This document shows positions 15,421-28,500 of a DNA stretch of 64,000 nt, piece after piece. A model generated the notes under the pieces. It did no database searches, was not told where the DNA came from, and saw only the letters and a list, made by a program, of their open reading frames with translations. Source of the stretch: Piromyces finnis (lineage: Eukaryota; Neocallimastigomycota; Neocallimastigomycetes; Neocallimastigales; Neocallimastigaceae); the NCBI GenBank assembly GCA_002104945.1, contig MCFH01000030.1, forward strand, positions 558,001 through 622,000. Reading direction: 5' to 3'. Position numbers and translations under genes: made by a program. Position 1 is the first letter of the stretch; each line of letters starts with the position of its first letter.

Positions 15421-18381
15421 ATGAAGGCATTTTTATTTATCCCATTTTTAGGTAAATAACAATATATATTTTTTTTTCTTTGTTATATGTTATATATTTT
15501 CATTTCAAAAATAACATTATTAATATAATTCATTTTTAATATAATTGTAGTATCCACTGTATTAGGTGGTTTCTTAAGTGGTTTAGACAGAACATTTGAT
15601 GAAGTTGAATCAAAAATAATTGACTTATATGTCACTTTACCAACAAGTCAAGTTAATAGTTTAATATCTATGACTCAAATTTCTCAATCTAAAGTTCAAA
15701 GTGTTGGAGCTAACAATATTCCTGATTTTTCATATGATGATGCTACCATCGTTGTAAAATGGAATGGGTATATATATTATGATCATAAATTTATTCTTGA
15801 AAATAAATTAAAAGTATTTTTAATACTTATACTTTTTTTTTTTTTAAAAAATAATAAATATAAATAATTTAATGATAGAAATTCTAAAACCTTTGATAAA
15901 GTAACTTTTAAAACTGGTGGTATGTATGGCCGTTCCTATGATAAAGTTGGATTTAATCTTAAATTCGATAAGAAATTCTTAGGTCGTAAAAGTTTCAAGC
16001 TTAGACCAGATAGTGGTGATGCTAGTAAAATCCGTTCCAAACTTTGTTGTGATATCGTTAACAGATTAGGTTTACCATCTATTCAAGGAACTTATGCTAG
16101 ACTTTACATGAACAATGAATTCTGGGGTTTATACGTTTTTATGGATTCTCTTAAAACATCATGGATTAAGAATACTTTCAATCCATCTGAAAAAGAAGTT
16201 ACTACTTTATATCAATGTAAGAATGGTGGTTTTAATTTTAGATCTTCTTCTTCTTATGCCTGTATTAATGCTAATGATGATTATCCAGATATGACTGAAT
16301 TCAAGAAATTTATTAATGACGTAAACAATGCTAAATCAGTTTCTGAAATTGAAAAAATTATGGATGTTGATGGTTTCTTAAAACACTTAGCTTTTGAATG
16401 GTTAATTGGTTCTTTTGATCATTTCTTATATTACGGTCATAACTTTGTTTGGTACAAGAGAGAAAGTGATGGTAAATGGGTTGTTATATACTACGATTTT
16501 GATAATACTTTTGGTAATGGTGTAAGCTCTTCTTTATGGTCTAATAAGGGTTTGAATCAAGATGGTACTGGTGCTAATCGTGGTAATCAACCTGTCAATT
16601 ATACTTTTGCTGACTGGGAAAACAATATTCCAATTCTTAAAACTTTAGTTTACCAAAATAAAACTAAATTTAAGCAAATTGTTCGTGACGTTTTAGTTCA
16701 AGCTTTCAATCCTACCCTCTTAAATTCTCGTATTAATGAAATTAAACAATTTATTTCTCCATACGTCAAAGAAGATTTTACTCCAAACTCAAATGGAAAA
16801 TACCCAGGAAGAATCAATAACTCTGGTTCTAAGACTTCTACTTCTTACAGTTATTTCGAATATAATATTGAAAACAGTCTTAAGACTTGGATCAAAACAA
16901 AGTTTGAAGTTGCTTGTTCAAACTATGGTTTTAGTCAAAGCGAAATTTTAGCTGAATCTTCAAAGTTCACTCCAAAACCATACAACTATGGATCTAGTTC
17001 TTCATCTACCGAACAACCAAAAACTACTACTACCAAATCATCCACTTCAACCACCCAATCAACTAGTTCTGGAAAGAGATACGATATTATCAAGGAAGGA
17101 TCCTCAAAGATTTCTGTTGAATGGGAAGATTGGTCATGGGGTGTTGAAAGTAGTAGATTCAATTCAAAGGGTGAAATGGCTAATAATATTGTTGCTGGTA
17201 AGTGGGGAGGTGTTTCCTTTAAGAGAAATGACGGTGCTCAATTAGGTTCTGGTACTTTACACTTTATGGCTAGAACTAATGATACCTCTGCTACCCTTCA
17301 AGTCTTATTACATCTTAGTGAAGTTGACGAATATGTTAGTGCAGGTAATGTTAAGAGTACTTCAACTTCTAAATTAACAGAATTCAATGTTGCTATTGAA
17401 GAACCATCTGCTGGTAAATATGATAGAATTACAATTCAAGATGCCAATAATAAGGGTCTTATATTATATCTTAACGACGTTTACTTTATTGATGGTGCTT
17501 CCACTACAACTACTACAACAACTATTAAGACAACAACTACCACAACTGTTAAGAAGACAACCACTACTACAACTACTGTTAAGCCAACTACTACAACAAC
17601 AACTGTCAAATCAACTACTACCACAACTGTAAAACCAACTACTACAACTACTACTAAAAAGACTACCACTACTACTAATACTCCAGAACCAACCAGTACT
17701 GGAAAGAGATACGATATTATCAAGGAAGGATCCTCAAAGATTTCTGTTGAATGGGAAGATTGGTCATGGGGTGTTGAAAGTAGTAGATTCAATTCAAAGG
17801 GTGAAATGGTTAATAATATTGTTGCTGGTAAGTGGGGAGGTGTTTCCTTTAAGAGAAATGACGGTGCTCAATTAGGTTCTGGTACTTTACATTTTATGGC
17901 TAGAACTAATGATACCTCTGCTACCCTTCAAGTCTTATTACATCTTAGTGAAGTTGACGAATATGTTAGTGCAGGTAATGTTAAGAGTACTTCAACTTCT
18001 AAATTAACAGAATTCAATGTTGCTATTGAAGAACCATCTGCTGGTAAATATGATAGAATTACAATTCAAGATGCCAATAATAAGGGTCTTATATTATATC
18101 TTAACGATGTTTACTTTATTGATGGTGCTTCCACTACAACAACTACCACCATTAAGAAAACTACTACTGTTAAAACTACAACTACTGTTAAGACTACAAC
18201 TACAATTAAGGCCACAACCACTACTGCTAATTCAAAGCCAACCAATGGTTGTACTGAAATTACTAAAGGTTATTATCCATGTGGTGGTTTACTTTATCCA
18301 GATGCTTCTCCATGTTGTGAAGAAGGTTTCAAATGTGAAGTAGTCAATGAATATTTCTCAATGTGTTCATTAATCATTTAA
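15421..18381 (+). CDS. Secreted CotH-like protein with two CBM29-like modules and a CBM1-like module
   Basis: Three exons (15421-15451, 15551-15767, 15879-18381) give 916 residues. An N-terminal signal peptide (MKAFLFIPFLVSTVLGG) leads into a CotH domain (about 40-450). It has the hallmark RPDSGDASKIRSKL stretch, GLYVFMD, and YDFDNTFG with Asp289 and Asp291, matching the metal-binding acid residues of CotH kinases. A Ser/Thr linker follows. Two modules (about 481-624 and 691-834) have the WEDWSWG, GKWGGVSFKR, SEVDEYV, YDRITIQDA pattern that resembles family 29 carbohydrate-binding modules of anaerobic fungi. They are separated and followed by Thr-rich linkers. A C-terminal Cys-rich module (about 874-913; PCGGLLY, GFKCEVVNEYFSMC) resembles CBM1. 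CotH proteins are abundant in anaerobic-fungal cellulosomes, but here no dockerin is present. Kinase activity is inferred. LINE copies lie on both sides in the same orientation. Confidence 0.88.
17071..18140 (+). repeat. Intragenic 440-bp direct repeat (CBM29-like module)
   Basis: 17071-17510 and 17701-18140 are equal in length and by eye differ at three bases. Only one of these changes the protein (Ala to Val in EMANNIV/EMVNNIV). The duplication must be recent or maintained by gene conversion. Confidence 0.9.
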
Positions 18382-19068
18382 ACGAAAGAAATCATAATAG
18401 AAAATTAATGAAAAACTAATCATTTATATAGAAGTAAATATAACTGGCTTATATAAATATATAAATGAATTATCTTTTTATTTAATTGTTACTTTTATTT
18501 TTATTTAAACATATAAATAATCATATAAATAATATAAATGATATAAATAATAATAATATAAATAATAATATAAATAACAATAACAATATACTTATTGATA
18601 TAATTAATAATATAATTAAAAATATAATTAAAAATATAATTAATAATAATAATTATAATTATTATAATGATAATTAAACGTATATAATAATATAATATAT
18701 AAAATATATTTAGTAGTCATTATTAATTACATAAATAAATATCTATTAGTAAATATGTATAAAAAATTATCAAAAAGAATATTAATAAAATAAAGCATAA
18801 AAAACATAAAAAAAAAATATATAATAAAATAAATTAAGAAAATTTTAAAAACTCTAAAAAACTGTGAAATTAATTTTTTTATAGCCATATGAAATGCTTA
18901 TTTTTGGTGTTAATAAAATGCTACTATCGCTATTAAATTTATCAACTTTAAAGATGGTATAATGTGAAATATTTACAGATTTTTTATGTTGAAATTTATT
19001 TTTATTTATTTAATATTTTTATTTTTTATTAATTTAATATATTTTTAAATGTTATTATGTACAAGGTC
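18382..19068. other. Intergenic stretch downstream of the CotH gene
   Basis: AT-rich with an ATAAAT/AATATA-rich low-complexity tract at 18500-18680. No gene seen. Confidence 0.6.
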
Positions 19069-19081
19069 ATCATCCTTGTAT

Positions 19082-20527
19082 ATCCCTCTTGGAGGATACT
19101 TAAAAAAGATGCTTAGAAGAGTTAATGAATGGGCCTTGTATAATGAAATGGAATTTGGTATCCAGAAATGTTCAACGATGGTGATTCGTCCTGAATCAAT
19201 AGAAAATCAGAACAAGAGAGATCCAACATTTTACTTAGCAGGACAACCCATTCCAACTACTGATTGTTATACTTATCTTGGTGTTCCATTTGATAAGAAT
19301 CTGTCCCTTAAACCAGTTATTAAAGCTCTTAATAACAAGGTTTTGAAAGGACTTTTCTCAGTCAGTAAATTCTTAAGAAATCCTAATATTCCTATTCCTT
19401 TCAAAAAGCTAGTACTTAACTCACAAGTGATTAGCAGAGTTTCATACTTTGCACCATTACTTGGATCCAACAAAACTAGGTCTAGGATTGCTCAGAAGCA
19501 TGTTAACAAAGGAATACGATGGGTTGCCGGAGTTCATAAAGCCGTATCGTTTATATCTTTATACTCTATCTCAAAAGATTTGAATATTCCTCCATTGTCA
19601 GCCAAATGTGCGTTAGCTCAGGTTAGATGTTTTAACAAATGGAAAAACTCGAATTGTATTATCTCACACCTTGTCAATTACATTCCTAAATTTAGAAAAT
19701 ACACGTGGTGCAAATCAAGTAGGACACTTGATAAAAAACTAAAGAAACATGGAGATGTTAAAGCAATTAAAAACTTTTATTGGAAAGATCTCAAAGGGAA
19801 TTCAATCAAAGCGCAATATTATGATGATAATAAATTTAGTGAAACTAAAGATTTTATTAAATTATGTTATGAATACCCAGAGTTTGCCTATGGCTTCTAC
19901 TGGCTATTGAAAGCAAGAAGCGGATACAAGTTGGATGCTAGAGTTGCCAAAGCTGCTAAATTTGTTGATCCAGTTTGTCCTAACTACTGTCCATGTTGCA
20001 AGTGTGGTGTTCAAAGTATTAAACATTGGTTATTAGATTGTCCAACATTTAGAGATATCCGTATTAAGCATTATGATTCCATAGTCCAGCTACTAAATTT
20101 TTTCAGTCAACGTATTTCCAATAGTCCTATCAATAATAATGAAAATGTTAATATCAGTAGAGATAGCAATAACAGTAATAGTAATAGTAACAATAGTAGT
20201 AATAACAATAGTAGTAATAGAAATAATAATATTAGTAATGATAGCAATAGTGAAGATAATAATTCTAATTTAGATAGTAATTTAGTTAATGATAGTAATA
20301 GTTCTAATAATCCGGTGAATATTAATGTGTATGATTATTCTAGTGTGTGCAGTAAAATATTTAAATTCCTTCTTGGGGGAAGAAGTTTTAACAATATTAA
20401 TTACAATTCAAGGGAATGGAAAGAACTTTGTAAGCGTCAGATTCAATCTGGTACTAACGAAGGAACACCATTCTTGACGGTAACCGCGGAACTTCTAACC
20501 AAAATCATGCCTTTTGCTATTGGCTAG
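19082..20527 (+). pseudogene. LINE polyprotein C-terminal part, 5'-truncated but otherwise open
   Basis: The frame is open from flanking DNA (an ATG at 19049 lies upstream of the insertion point) through to MPFAIG and TAG at 20525-20527, giving about 490 codons without a stop. It starts just after the FADD motif, so the catalytic RT and the endonuclease are absent. It holds YLGVPFDKNLSL, the CPCCKCG..KHWLLDCP knuckle and the Asn/Ser-rich insert. In the knuckle it reads CGVQSIKHW where copy 1 reads CGDQSFKHW. Expression or function is not expected. Confidence 0.85.
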
Positions 20528-20896
20528 CAATGGTCAATGTTCAAAAGGTTTGAAGCAACATCCAAGAGCGTCAATGCTGAAGAAACAGTAAGACAGGCCA
20601 GGAGGGCCAGCGCAACCAATGGAGATCATAATTTTGTTCCATGACAAAATTTTGATCTTTGGCTCGGTGTCCCATTGGAAGTCAAATACAATTATTATAC
20701 TTTAGTATGATAGTGGCTTTCTTACTTTAATTAAAATTACTAGAATACATTATACCCAATTTTTATTCATTTGTGTTTATTTAAACATATTTTATTTTTA
20801 TTTTTATTTTTAATTTTTTATGTAACATGTATTATAATTTTAATTAAATTAATAATAAAGTTTAAAATATTTGATGCCATTAAAAAAAAAAAAAAA
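19082..20896 (+). mobile_element. LINE copy 2, 5'-truncated, with 13-bp target-site duplication
   Basis: The copy covers only the part downstream of the RT catalytic motif, plus the 3' UTR and A tail. The sequence ATCATCCTTGTAT occurs immediately before it (19069-19081) and after the A tail (20897-20909). This is a clean target-site duplication typical of target-primed reverse transcription with 5' truncation. It is very similar to copy 1 (about 98% by eye), so the insertion is recent. An active relative must have existed recently. Confidence 0.92.
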
Positions 20897-20909
20897 ATCA
20901 TCCTTGTAT

Positions 20910-21022
20910 TTCATACTATCCCAGAAAAATAATTCCTTTTTTAAAAAAAGTTATAAAATTTAATCCATAAATATATGATTTTTCAACATAACAAAAAATA
21001 TATTAAAATTTTAGAAATATTA

Positions 21023-21053
<31 letters not shown>

Positions 21054-21306
21054 AATATTATATTTATTAATATTTTTTTTTCAAGAATGATAGTTATGTG
21101 AATAAATAAATGAGTACAATAAATTATTGAAATATTATAAAATACAGAAAAACTATTATTGTAATGTGATTCAATTATATAAAAGAAAATGAATAATAAC
21201 AAAGAAAAATAATTAAAAAATAATTTTTATATTAAAAGGATATTGATAATAAACTATTTTTATAATAGAGGTTATTTTTTAATAATAATAATAAAAAAGT
21301 TTCATC
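20910..21306. other. Intergenic stretch
   Basis: AT-rich spacer between LINE copy 2 and the end of the giant ankyrin-SecA gene. No gene seen. Confidence 0.6.
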
Positions 21307-21615
21307 TTATTTTATTTCGTAAAGTTTAGTTTTGAAGTTTTCAATCATTTTAATAATAATATTATGTTGATAATCATTATAGTAAGAATCACGTATTTGT
21401 ATTAATTTTAATTCATTCAAAAAGTATTCTAAAAAGTTTGTAAATACAGTTTTGTGAATAAAAGGTGGAGATAAGCTAGGATTTTTATTGGAAGTTATCC
21501 TTGAGTAATAATTAGCCCAAAGCTGATCAATATGATTCATTATAAATTTTGAATAAGGTTCTATTTCTGATCCCAATTCATTTTTAATAACCGATAGTTC
21601 GAATAAACTTGACAA
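21307..21615 (-). CDS. C-terminal tail of the ankyrin-SecA protein (separate frame)
   Basis: About 100 residues in a helical, charged style (SEIEPYSKFIMNHIDQLWAN..) ending NFKTKLYEIK. The frame has no in-frame ATG at its head. It runs open on the upstream side to about 21720, with EESNKRINYIEIENKY. It therefore overlaps the point where the preceding SecA frame closes (21681-21720). I read it as the true C-terminus of the same protein, displaced by a frame break near 21715. There is no homopolymer at this break. It probably corresponds to the helical region after the second nucleotide-binding fold of SecA. Confidence 0.5.
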   Translation of the reverse strand: MSSLFELSVIKNELGSEIEPYSKFIMNHIDQLWANYYSRITSNKNPSLSPPFIHKTVFTNFLEYFLNELKLIQIRDSYYNDYQHNIIIKMIENFKTKLYEIK

Positions 21616-21680
21616 GAATCGTTTGAAAAAGAAAAATTTTAGAAGAACTATAAAATATTTATTTTCTATTTCGATATAAT

Positions 21681-22538
21681 TTATTCTTTTATTTGACTCT
21701 TCTTTCTAACTTTGTAATAATAGCTATAATGTTCGGTATTGGTATTATGATTCAAGTTTTTGTATTTCATTAGAAGCATTGGTTTAACAAAGGATTCATC
21801 CTTTGAAAATATTACTTTTGCCTTTCCTGGTTGACCTTGTCTACCAGCTCTGCCAATACCTTGATATTCTATTCTTGAATTTTGTGGAAAGAAACCTAAG
21901 ATGACGTATAAACCACCAACTTGTAATGCTTCTTTACTTAGTATAATATCTGTTCCTCGACCTGCAGCATTTGTAGAAACTAATATATTTCCAATATTTC
22001 CAGACTTTTCTAGTATATACTCTTCTTTCTCTTTCTGAGCATCATTTAATACTAAATTACCAATCCCTAGTCGATTTAATTTCATTGAAAATTCTATGCT
22101 TTCATGAATATTTTCTAATAGAATTAACATTGGTTGCTTCAATGTATTATTTCTAATCAATTTAATAATTCTCTGATATTTTTGTTCCTTTGTCTGATAA
22201 ATTTCTGGTTCTTCTATGATCAATTTTTCTTTAAAATTTCTTGGTAGATTATATAACTCAACATCATATAGTTTACTAATCTCTCTTTTTTCTATCTCTT
22301 CCCCAATTGTGCCAGTTAATCTAAATATGGTTTGATAGTTTTGGAAATAAATTGGATGTGAAATAGATCCAATGACGGAAGTTTCTTCCTCAGGAGTTAA
22401 TCCTTCTTTAATTACAACAAATTCATGAATACTTCTATTCCATTTAGAGCCATATTGAATTCTACCAGTATTACTCGATATAATCTGAATTTCTTTTTTT
22501 TTGTAATTCTTCATTAAATCCAATAATATAATCTTCAT
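21681..22538 (-). CDS. SecA-like second nucleotide-binding fold of the ankyrin-SecA protein
   Basis: This segment carries the distal half of a SecA-type motor. In order: IQIISSNTGRIQYGSKW and HEFVVIKEG (equivalent to the SecA TGR..W..GLHQ..E.KEG region), FRLTGTIGEE (SecA MTGTA..E), PMLILLENIHESIEFS, GNILVSTNAAGRGTDIIL, GGLYVILGFF and the arginine-finger motif GRAGRQGQPGKAKVIFSKDE. These are SecA family signatures rather than those of general DEAD-box helicases. Its frame joins the large upstream frame at an A9 run (minus strand, at 22493-22501), where a one-base shift would restore a continuous protein. The frame ends at 21681, where the C-terminal tail continues in another frame. The ATG at 22538 is probably not a real start. 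Confidence 0.75.
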   Translation of the reverse strand: MKIILLDLMKNYKKKEIQIISSNTGRIQYGSKWNRSIHEFVVIKEGLTPEEETSVIGSISHPIYFQNYQTIFRLTGTIGEEIEKREISKLYDVELYNLPRNFKEKLIIEEPEIYQTKEQKYQRIIKLIRNNTLKQPMLILLENIHESIEFSMKLNRLGIGNLVLNDAQKEKEEYILEKSGNIGNILVSTNAAGRGTDIILSKEALQVGGLYVILGFFPQNSRIEYQGIGRAGRQGQPGKAKVIFSKDESFVKPMLLMKYKNLNHNTNTEHYSYYYKVRKKSQIKE

Positions 22539-25500
22539 TTAGTTTTTTATTCATGGCTATTTTTACAGCATTGATCCATTCGTTAATCTTTTCATCTTTA
22601 ATTTGGTGCAATTGTTCCCGATGAATTCCATCTTCGAACGTACTTAATATTTTTCTAATGGTAGGGACATTTGGATTCATTGCGGTTTTTACATAATCAA
22701 ATATTGGACCGTAAACCCAATTATAGTGATATTGAGAATTATAAGCGATGTTAGCACTATTTAATGATGTATCTATAAAAAGATTATCACACTCATCCAC
22801 AATAGCAACGTGATATTTTCTTTCTACTAATTCATTTTTGCCTAATGGTTGTGTCCTATTTTTATTTTGAATAAATAGTCCTTCTCTTAGTAGGGTAAAT
22901 TCAAAATCTGTATTTGTTCCATATAAAATTATACCATTGTAATCTTCTTTTATTAGATATTGTTTTGCTAAGTTACTGGAAGAAACACCAAAAAGAGAAA
23001 ATAATTTTTTGAATTTAATTTGATCTCTTTTAGCAAGATAATGAGTGGATGTTATAACATCTACAAAATAACCCATTAATGCATTAGACAATGCAAGTAT
23101 GGCTATAATCATACTTTTTCCTTCTCCAGTTTTAATTTGGGCAATTCTTCCATGATTTGTTTTCTTTTTATAGTGAATTAAAAATGATGCAATAGCTAAT
23201 ATTTGAATTAAATATGGAGTATAATTCAAGGTTTCTTCAAATCCTCTCGAAATAATAGCTAATAATTTTGCTATATTTTTCAATGTTGGATTATATTTAA
23301 ATTCTTGTCCTATTTGCCTACCTAATTCACTAAAGTTTTTACATGTATTGTATTCGGTGTAGTAGGTATTGAAATGGAGGGCAATTTCTTTTAACATAAA
23401 CTTATCATTAAATTCAATTTTATCAAGTAGACTATCCAATTTATCGACATAGTTATAAAAATTAAATTCAGGTAATTTATTAAGTTTATTGAATTTTATA
23501 ATAATATTGCTAATGCTTTCTGATTTGGTATTTAATATCTTTGTTGCCATTTTAATATCTCTAAATTTTATAATGTAGAGTTCAGTAGCCTTGACCAAGG
23601 ATAAGAATTCTTTTGAAATAGTAGAGTTTTTATCGAGTAATTTTTTCATCGACTCAAATATATCTATTTTTTCACCCACAGTTAATTGTTCAGAGTTTTT
23701 GATGTACTGGTCACATTCTAAAGCTATATTTAAGGATTCAGAACCGATATTTTTGTTAGATAATACTTTTTGGATGAAACAATCAATAGGTAATAAAGAG
23801 TCAATACTTTTATGAATAATAGGATATTTTTCTAGATAGTCATTGATTTCTTCTTCATCAAGCAATGGTGGAATAAAATGAGCATATTTAATATGAATAT
23901 ATTTCATACTACTTTTCTTTTTGCAAATTTTTAAAAGATTATTAATGAAGGAATAAGCAGAAATATTAAACCGTATGGATTTAAGATTTTTAAAGATTGG
24001 ATAAGGATCACATTCAATAATTAACCTAAACCCCTTAATAGTAGAAATTAAATCACGAATTTCAATCTTTGTCTTTGATTCAAAAGCGGAAAGGATTATT
24101 GCTCGAATAATTCGAACAAAGTCAAAAGTATTTTTACAATCATTACATAATAAGAATAGGTTATTCATTTCATTTAATATTACTTCAACATACTCAGGGT
24201 CTACTTTATATAATATAAAATTTAGAAATAGATCACAAATTTCAATGACATATTTGTTATTATTAATATTGGCTATGGTGGTGAAAAATTTATCAATGAA
24301 ATCATTTCTGTTAAACGCATTCCATTTAATAAAAGCCAACAATGCATTAAGATTTCCGATTAGGGAATGATATTGAATATATAGGTCTTTAGTGAAATAT
24401 TTTGAAACATATATCATTGCTAAGGATGAATTAAATTCTTCAAATGTATCCGTGTTGTGGATTTTTTGATTTTCCAATTCTTCCTGTTGTGAACTGTTGT
24501 TCATTTGGGTTTCGGGTGATACCTTATCTTTTATATCCATGATTTTTTCTTCTATAGGTTTTTTCTTATTATAAATAATGTCATAATATTTTTTTCTAAC
24601 TCTTGATTTGATAGCATTTTCATTATTATAATAGGTGATGAATTGATTCAATTCAAGAGATATTTCAGAGATGCTTCTATTTTTTATATCATTCAGAGAT
24701 AAATTATGGTATTCCATAAAAAGTTGGGCTATTTCAAATTGATTAGATTTTATGGAAAGTTGGAGGGGCGTAAGATTATTATTGTTTTTAATACGTATTT
24801 CATCGGTAGTATCAAGAGAGGATAGGAATAGAGCAATCATTGAAAATAAACCAAATTCCGAAGCAATATGTAATGGTGTATTTCCTTCCTTATTTTTAGT
24901 TGTAAGTAATTTAAAACTAAATTCTCCATTTATTTTTGATAATATTTCACTGGCACAAGATACACTGTTAGAATAACAACATAGGTGTAAAACGTTATTT
25001 CTATACTTATTTTGGGATAATAATTCTATATCAGAAAAAAGAAATAAATTAATCATACTAGGCTGATTATTGATACAACTTATCATTAGTATATTATTCA
25101 TAGTTTCATCGGAAAAACTATTTAGTTCATAGATAGAGTAAAGATCAATATAAGATTTTACATAGAATTCAGCATTTGGATTTTTAATTAATGCCAATAA
25201 ATGGGATACACTGTAACGATTTCGTAAAACAAAAGGTGAGTCCATTAAATAGGCAAGTAATTTTTTATTACCATATTCAAGGCCAATGGATATGGCATCA
25301 CTGTTGTTTGAATCTTTAAGATATGGATCGGCTCCATATTGCAATAATAATTTAAAAATTTCAGTAGCGGAACATTTTGCAGCACAATGAATTGGAGTGG
25401 AATAAGAATTGAAACGTTTTTTGAGGGAAGGTTCTTCTTTTGGAATAATTTGTAGATTGACATCATAATTTAAATATTCAATTAAATATCTTACAGTATT

Positions 25501-28500
25501 TATTTTATTGGCGTAGCAAGCCTCGTGTAATGAAGAGGTGCTAATGGAATACTTTTCTATTAATTCTGGTGGATAAAATAGAGACATTAAAAACAAACCA
25601 GTATTACATCCAATTCTTGCGGCTAATAAATAAGGCGTTTCTAATTTTCGATTTTGAAGTAAAATATAAGAAGGCCTTTCTGATATTACCTTTAATACTA
25701 TATCATAAAATATATTTATTTCAGAATCGTATTTATCACTTGACAATGGTTCCTTAAAAAGTAAGTGTAAATAGGAATCACCCTCTTTATTACGCTTTTC
25801 AAAATCAATATTAAAGGAATTAATTATTTCATTAGCCAAACCAAAGTTTTTATTTTTAATAAGGTTCATTACTAAAGTTTCACCTTCAATATTTTGTTGA
25901 TTAATATTTAATAATTTGAGATGCTTTTTAAATACTTTATTAAAAGTTGCATTACGGTTTTTTGATAGGATATAAAAAATATTTTCGTTGTTATCGCTAA
26001 AATAGTCATAAACATAATCATATTTTTCTAAGACATCATTAATATCAAAGTCATTGCTTATATTTGTAAAAAGTACCTCATGAAAATTCTGAATAATCCT
26101 GTCCAGAGCTAATAAAATATAATTAGCTTTTATTTTATTACCAACGTTTAAATGATCAAAATAATCAAAAATTAGAGTTAAACTATTTTTAAAATCGAGA
26201 GAAAAGTGTATATAATCAAAGGGATAGTATTGATTTTCATCTTTAATAAAAAAGTAGTTTGCATAGTCATCAGGTAATGATTTCATAGCCCACAAATTAT
26301 TACTTTTAATAATAAGATGTGGTAAAAAGGTTTTTTCTTTTGTTAATTCAGACAATCCAATATTTATTAACTTTAATAAATTAGTTAATCGAGAATGTTT
26401 TATCGATTCATTAAACCTTTCATTTTCTGATAATAAATTTTCAATAGATGCTAGTGTTTCGCGATAATGTTGATACTGATTACTGTTAAGAAGAGAAGGG
26501 TAAAATTCTGATAGTACGTAAAGGTTATCTTTTCTTGACATTCCTAAATTTTCTAGAATTTCTAAATCCTTTGAGGATAGTTTTTTATGATGTAGTATGA
26601 GCATTTTTTTGAATACCCCTGGACGACAGAATTTAATTGCTGTATATAAATCAATTGTGGATAAATCAATACATTTAAACATTTTCAAAATGATTTCAAA
26701 GGACACTAATGTTAAACGAGGTGTTTTACATAAAGGAAGAATGGAGAGACGGAAAGATTTGAATTTTTGTAATTCTAAAATATCACATAAAATACCCAAG
26801 GATTCCATTTTTTCATTGATAGCAGCTTTACAAATAAGATGGTTTAATATTTTGTACACTTTTTCATCTGCTTTTTGAATGGTTGTGAATATTACCTTTA
26901 ACATTTTATCATCGTTTGATTCAATGCAACAATCAAAAATGGTATTTCCGTTATAAACCTTGTTATTATGTGTGAATAAATCACATCCATAGCCTAGAGC
27001 TTCCTTAATCCAATCGCATAAATTATTTTTTCCAATAAAGGTCATGATAGGATATTCCTTAAGATCTATTAATTGAGACAAGTATTTAATGGATTCCTTT
27101 TTCCTTCCTTTACATGCAGTTTCAATAAGTTCAATACAATTATTAAAGGATTTTAATGGAAGTTCTTCATCCAAATTTGGGATCACTTTTTCAATTTCAT
27201 TAAGGTTTCCATCACTAAAAAGTTTGACCAAATATTTTAATTTATTTTTGTCACCGTCATGATGAGAGTGTACAGAGAGTAAGGTATGTTTTAATTTTTC
27301 AAGTAATTTTATATTCCTATTTAATTTATAAAGTTGTTGATAACAATCTATTCTACCCGAATATAACGCCATATCAAGACAGTCGTGATTATAACAATCT
27401 TTTGTTAAGGCATTAGCATTATTTCTTAATAATATTTTAGTACATAAAATGGAGTGACTGGAAGAAAGGCAAAGTGGAGTTTTACCATCTGATCTTTTAA
27501 CATTAATATAAGGTTTGGCTAAATCAAGATTTAAAATCTCTTTTAGTGTTTCAGCGTTTGATTTTAGACAAACTAAATGTAAGGGTGTATTTCCATCTTT
27601 TTTATCTTTGGCATCAATCTTACTATTTTGTAGTATGAGCCTTTTAGCAATAGTAGGTATATTATATTCACATGCATAATGTAAAGCTGTCTTTTTCAAT
27701 TCATTAGTATAATTTATATCACCTATTTTTTCAGGGTAATCTAATAATAAATGAATCATACATTCATCTTTATTTAATATAGCCATTAATAGCGGTGTAA
27801 TAGCATTATGGGATGGTAAAGAGAAACGGGAATTCTTTAGTTTTATTAATTTTGAAACCACATCTACATTACCCGTAGTTACAGCTATTAATTCAGGAGT
27901 AATACCTGAATCTGATACAACATTTAAATCAGAGTCTGTTATTAATTGATCATAACCAAATAAAGCTTTGTAATGTCCTATAGAATATCCAGATAAATCC
28001 TTATCCTCAAGTTGCATATTTTCTTTTGATAGTAATGAATGAATAATTTTATTCTTTTTGACATCGTAGTTCGCTTTGACGAATTCGTCTAACGAATCTC
28101 CATGGACTGACGACTGAATTAGTTTTGAATTAATACAATAATAGTCTTTACTAGTAGTATTGTTTACTAGATGATAATAAGTAGAGTCGTCTAATTCTTT
28201 TTCGATGAACATCAAATTTTTATTCAATTGAACATGACATCCACCACGTATTTCTATTTTTGATATTTCATCAGAGGAAAGGTCAAAGCATAGGGATTGC
28301 AAATTTAATTTATATTTAAATTTAAGTTTATCTACATTTTCCTTATCTAATGCCTCGAGAACTGTTTTATTTGCTAAATTTGTTTTTAAATTTTGCATAG
28401 CATTTATTAAGTTAGTTTTATAGCAATTTATACTAGTAAATTTAAGTTTTTCATTCAGTTCCTTCTCCATGGAATTTATACTATCTTGATATGCCTTTTT

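Noticed and set aside
17481-17792. Minus-strand Val-rich frame inside the CotH gene
   Set aside because: It is the mirror of the Thr-rich linker of the real gene.
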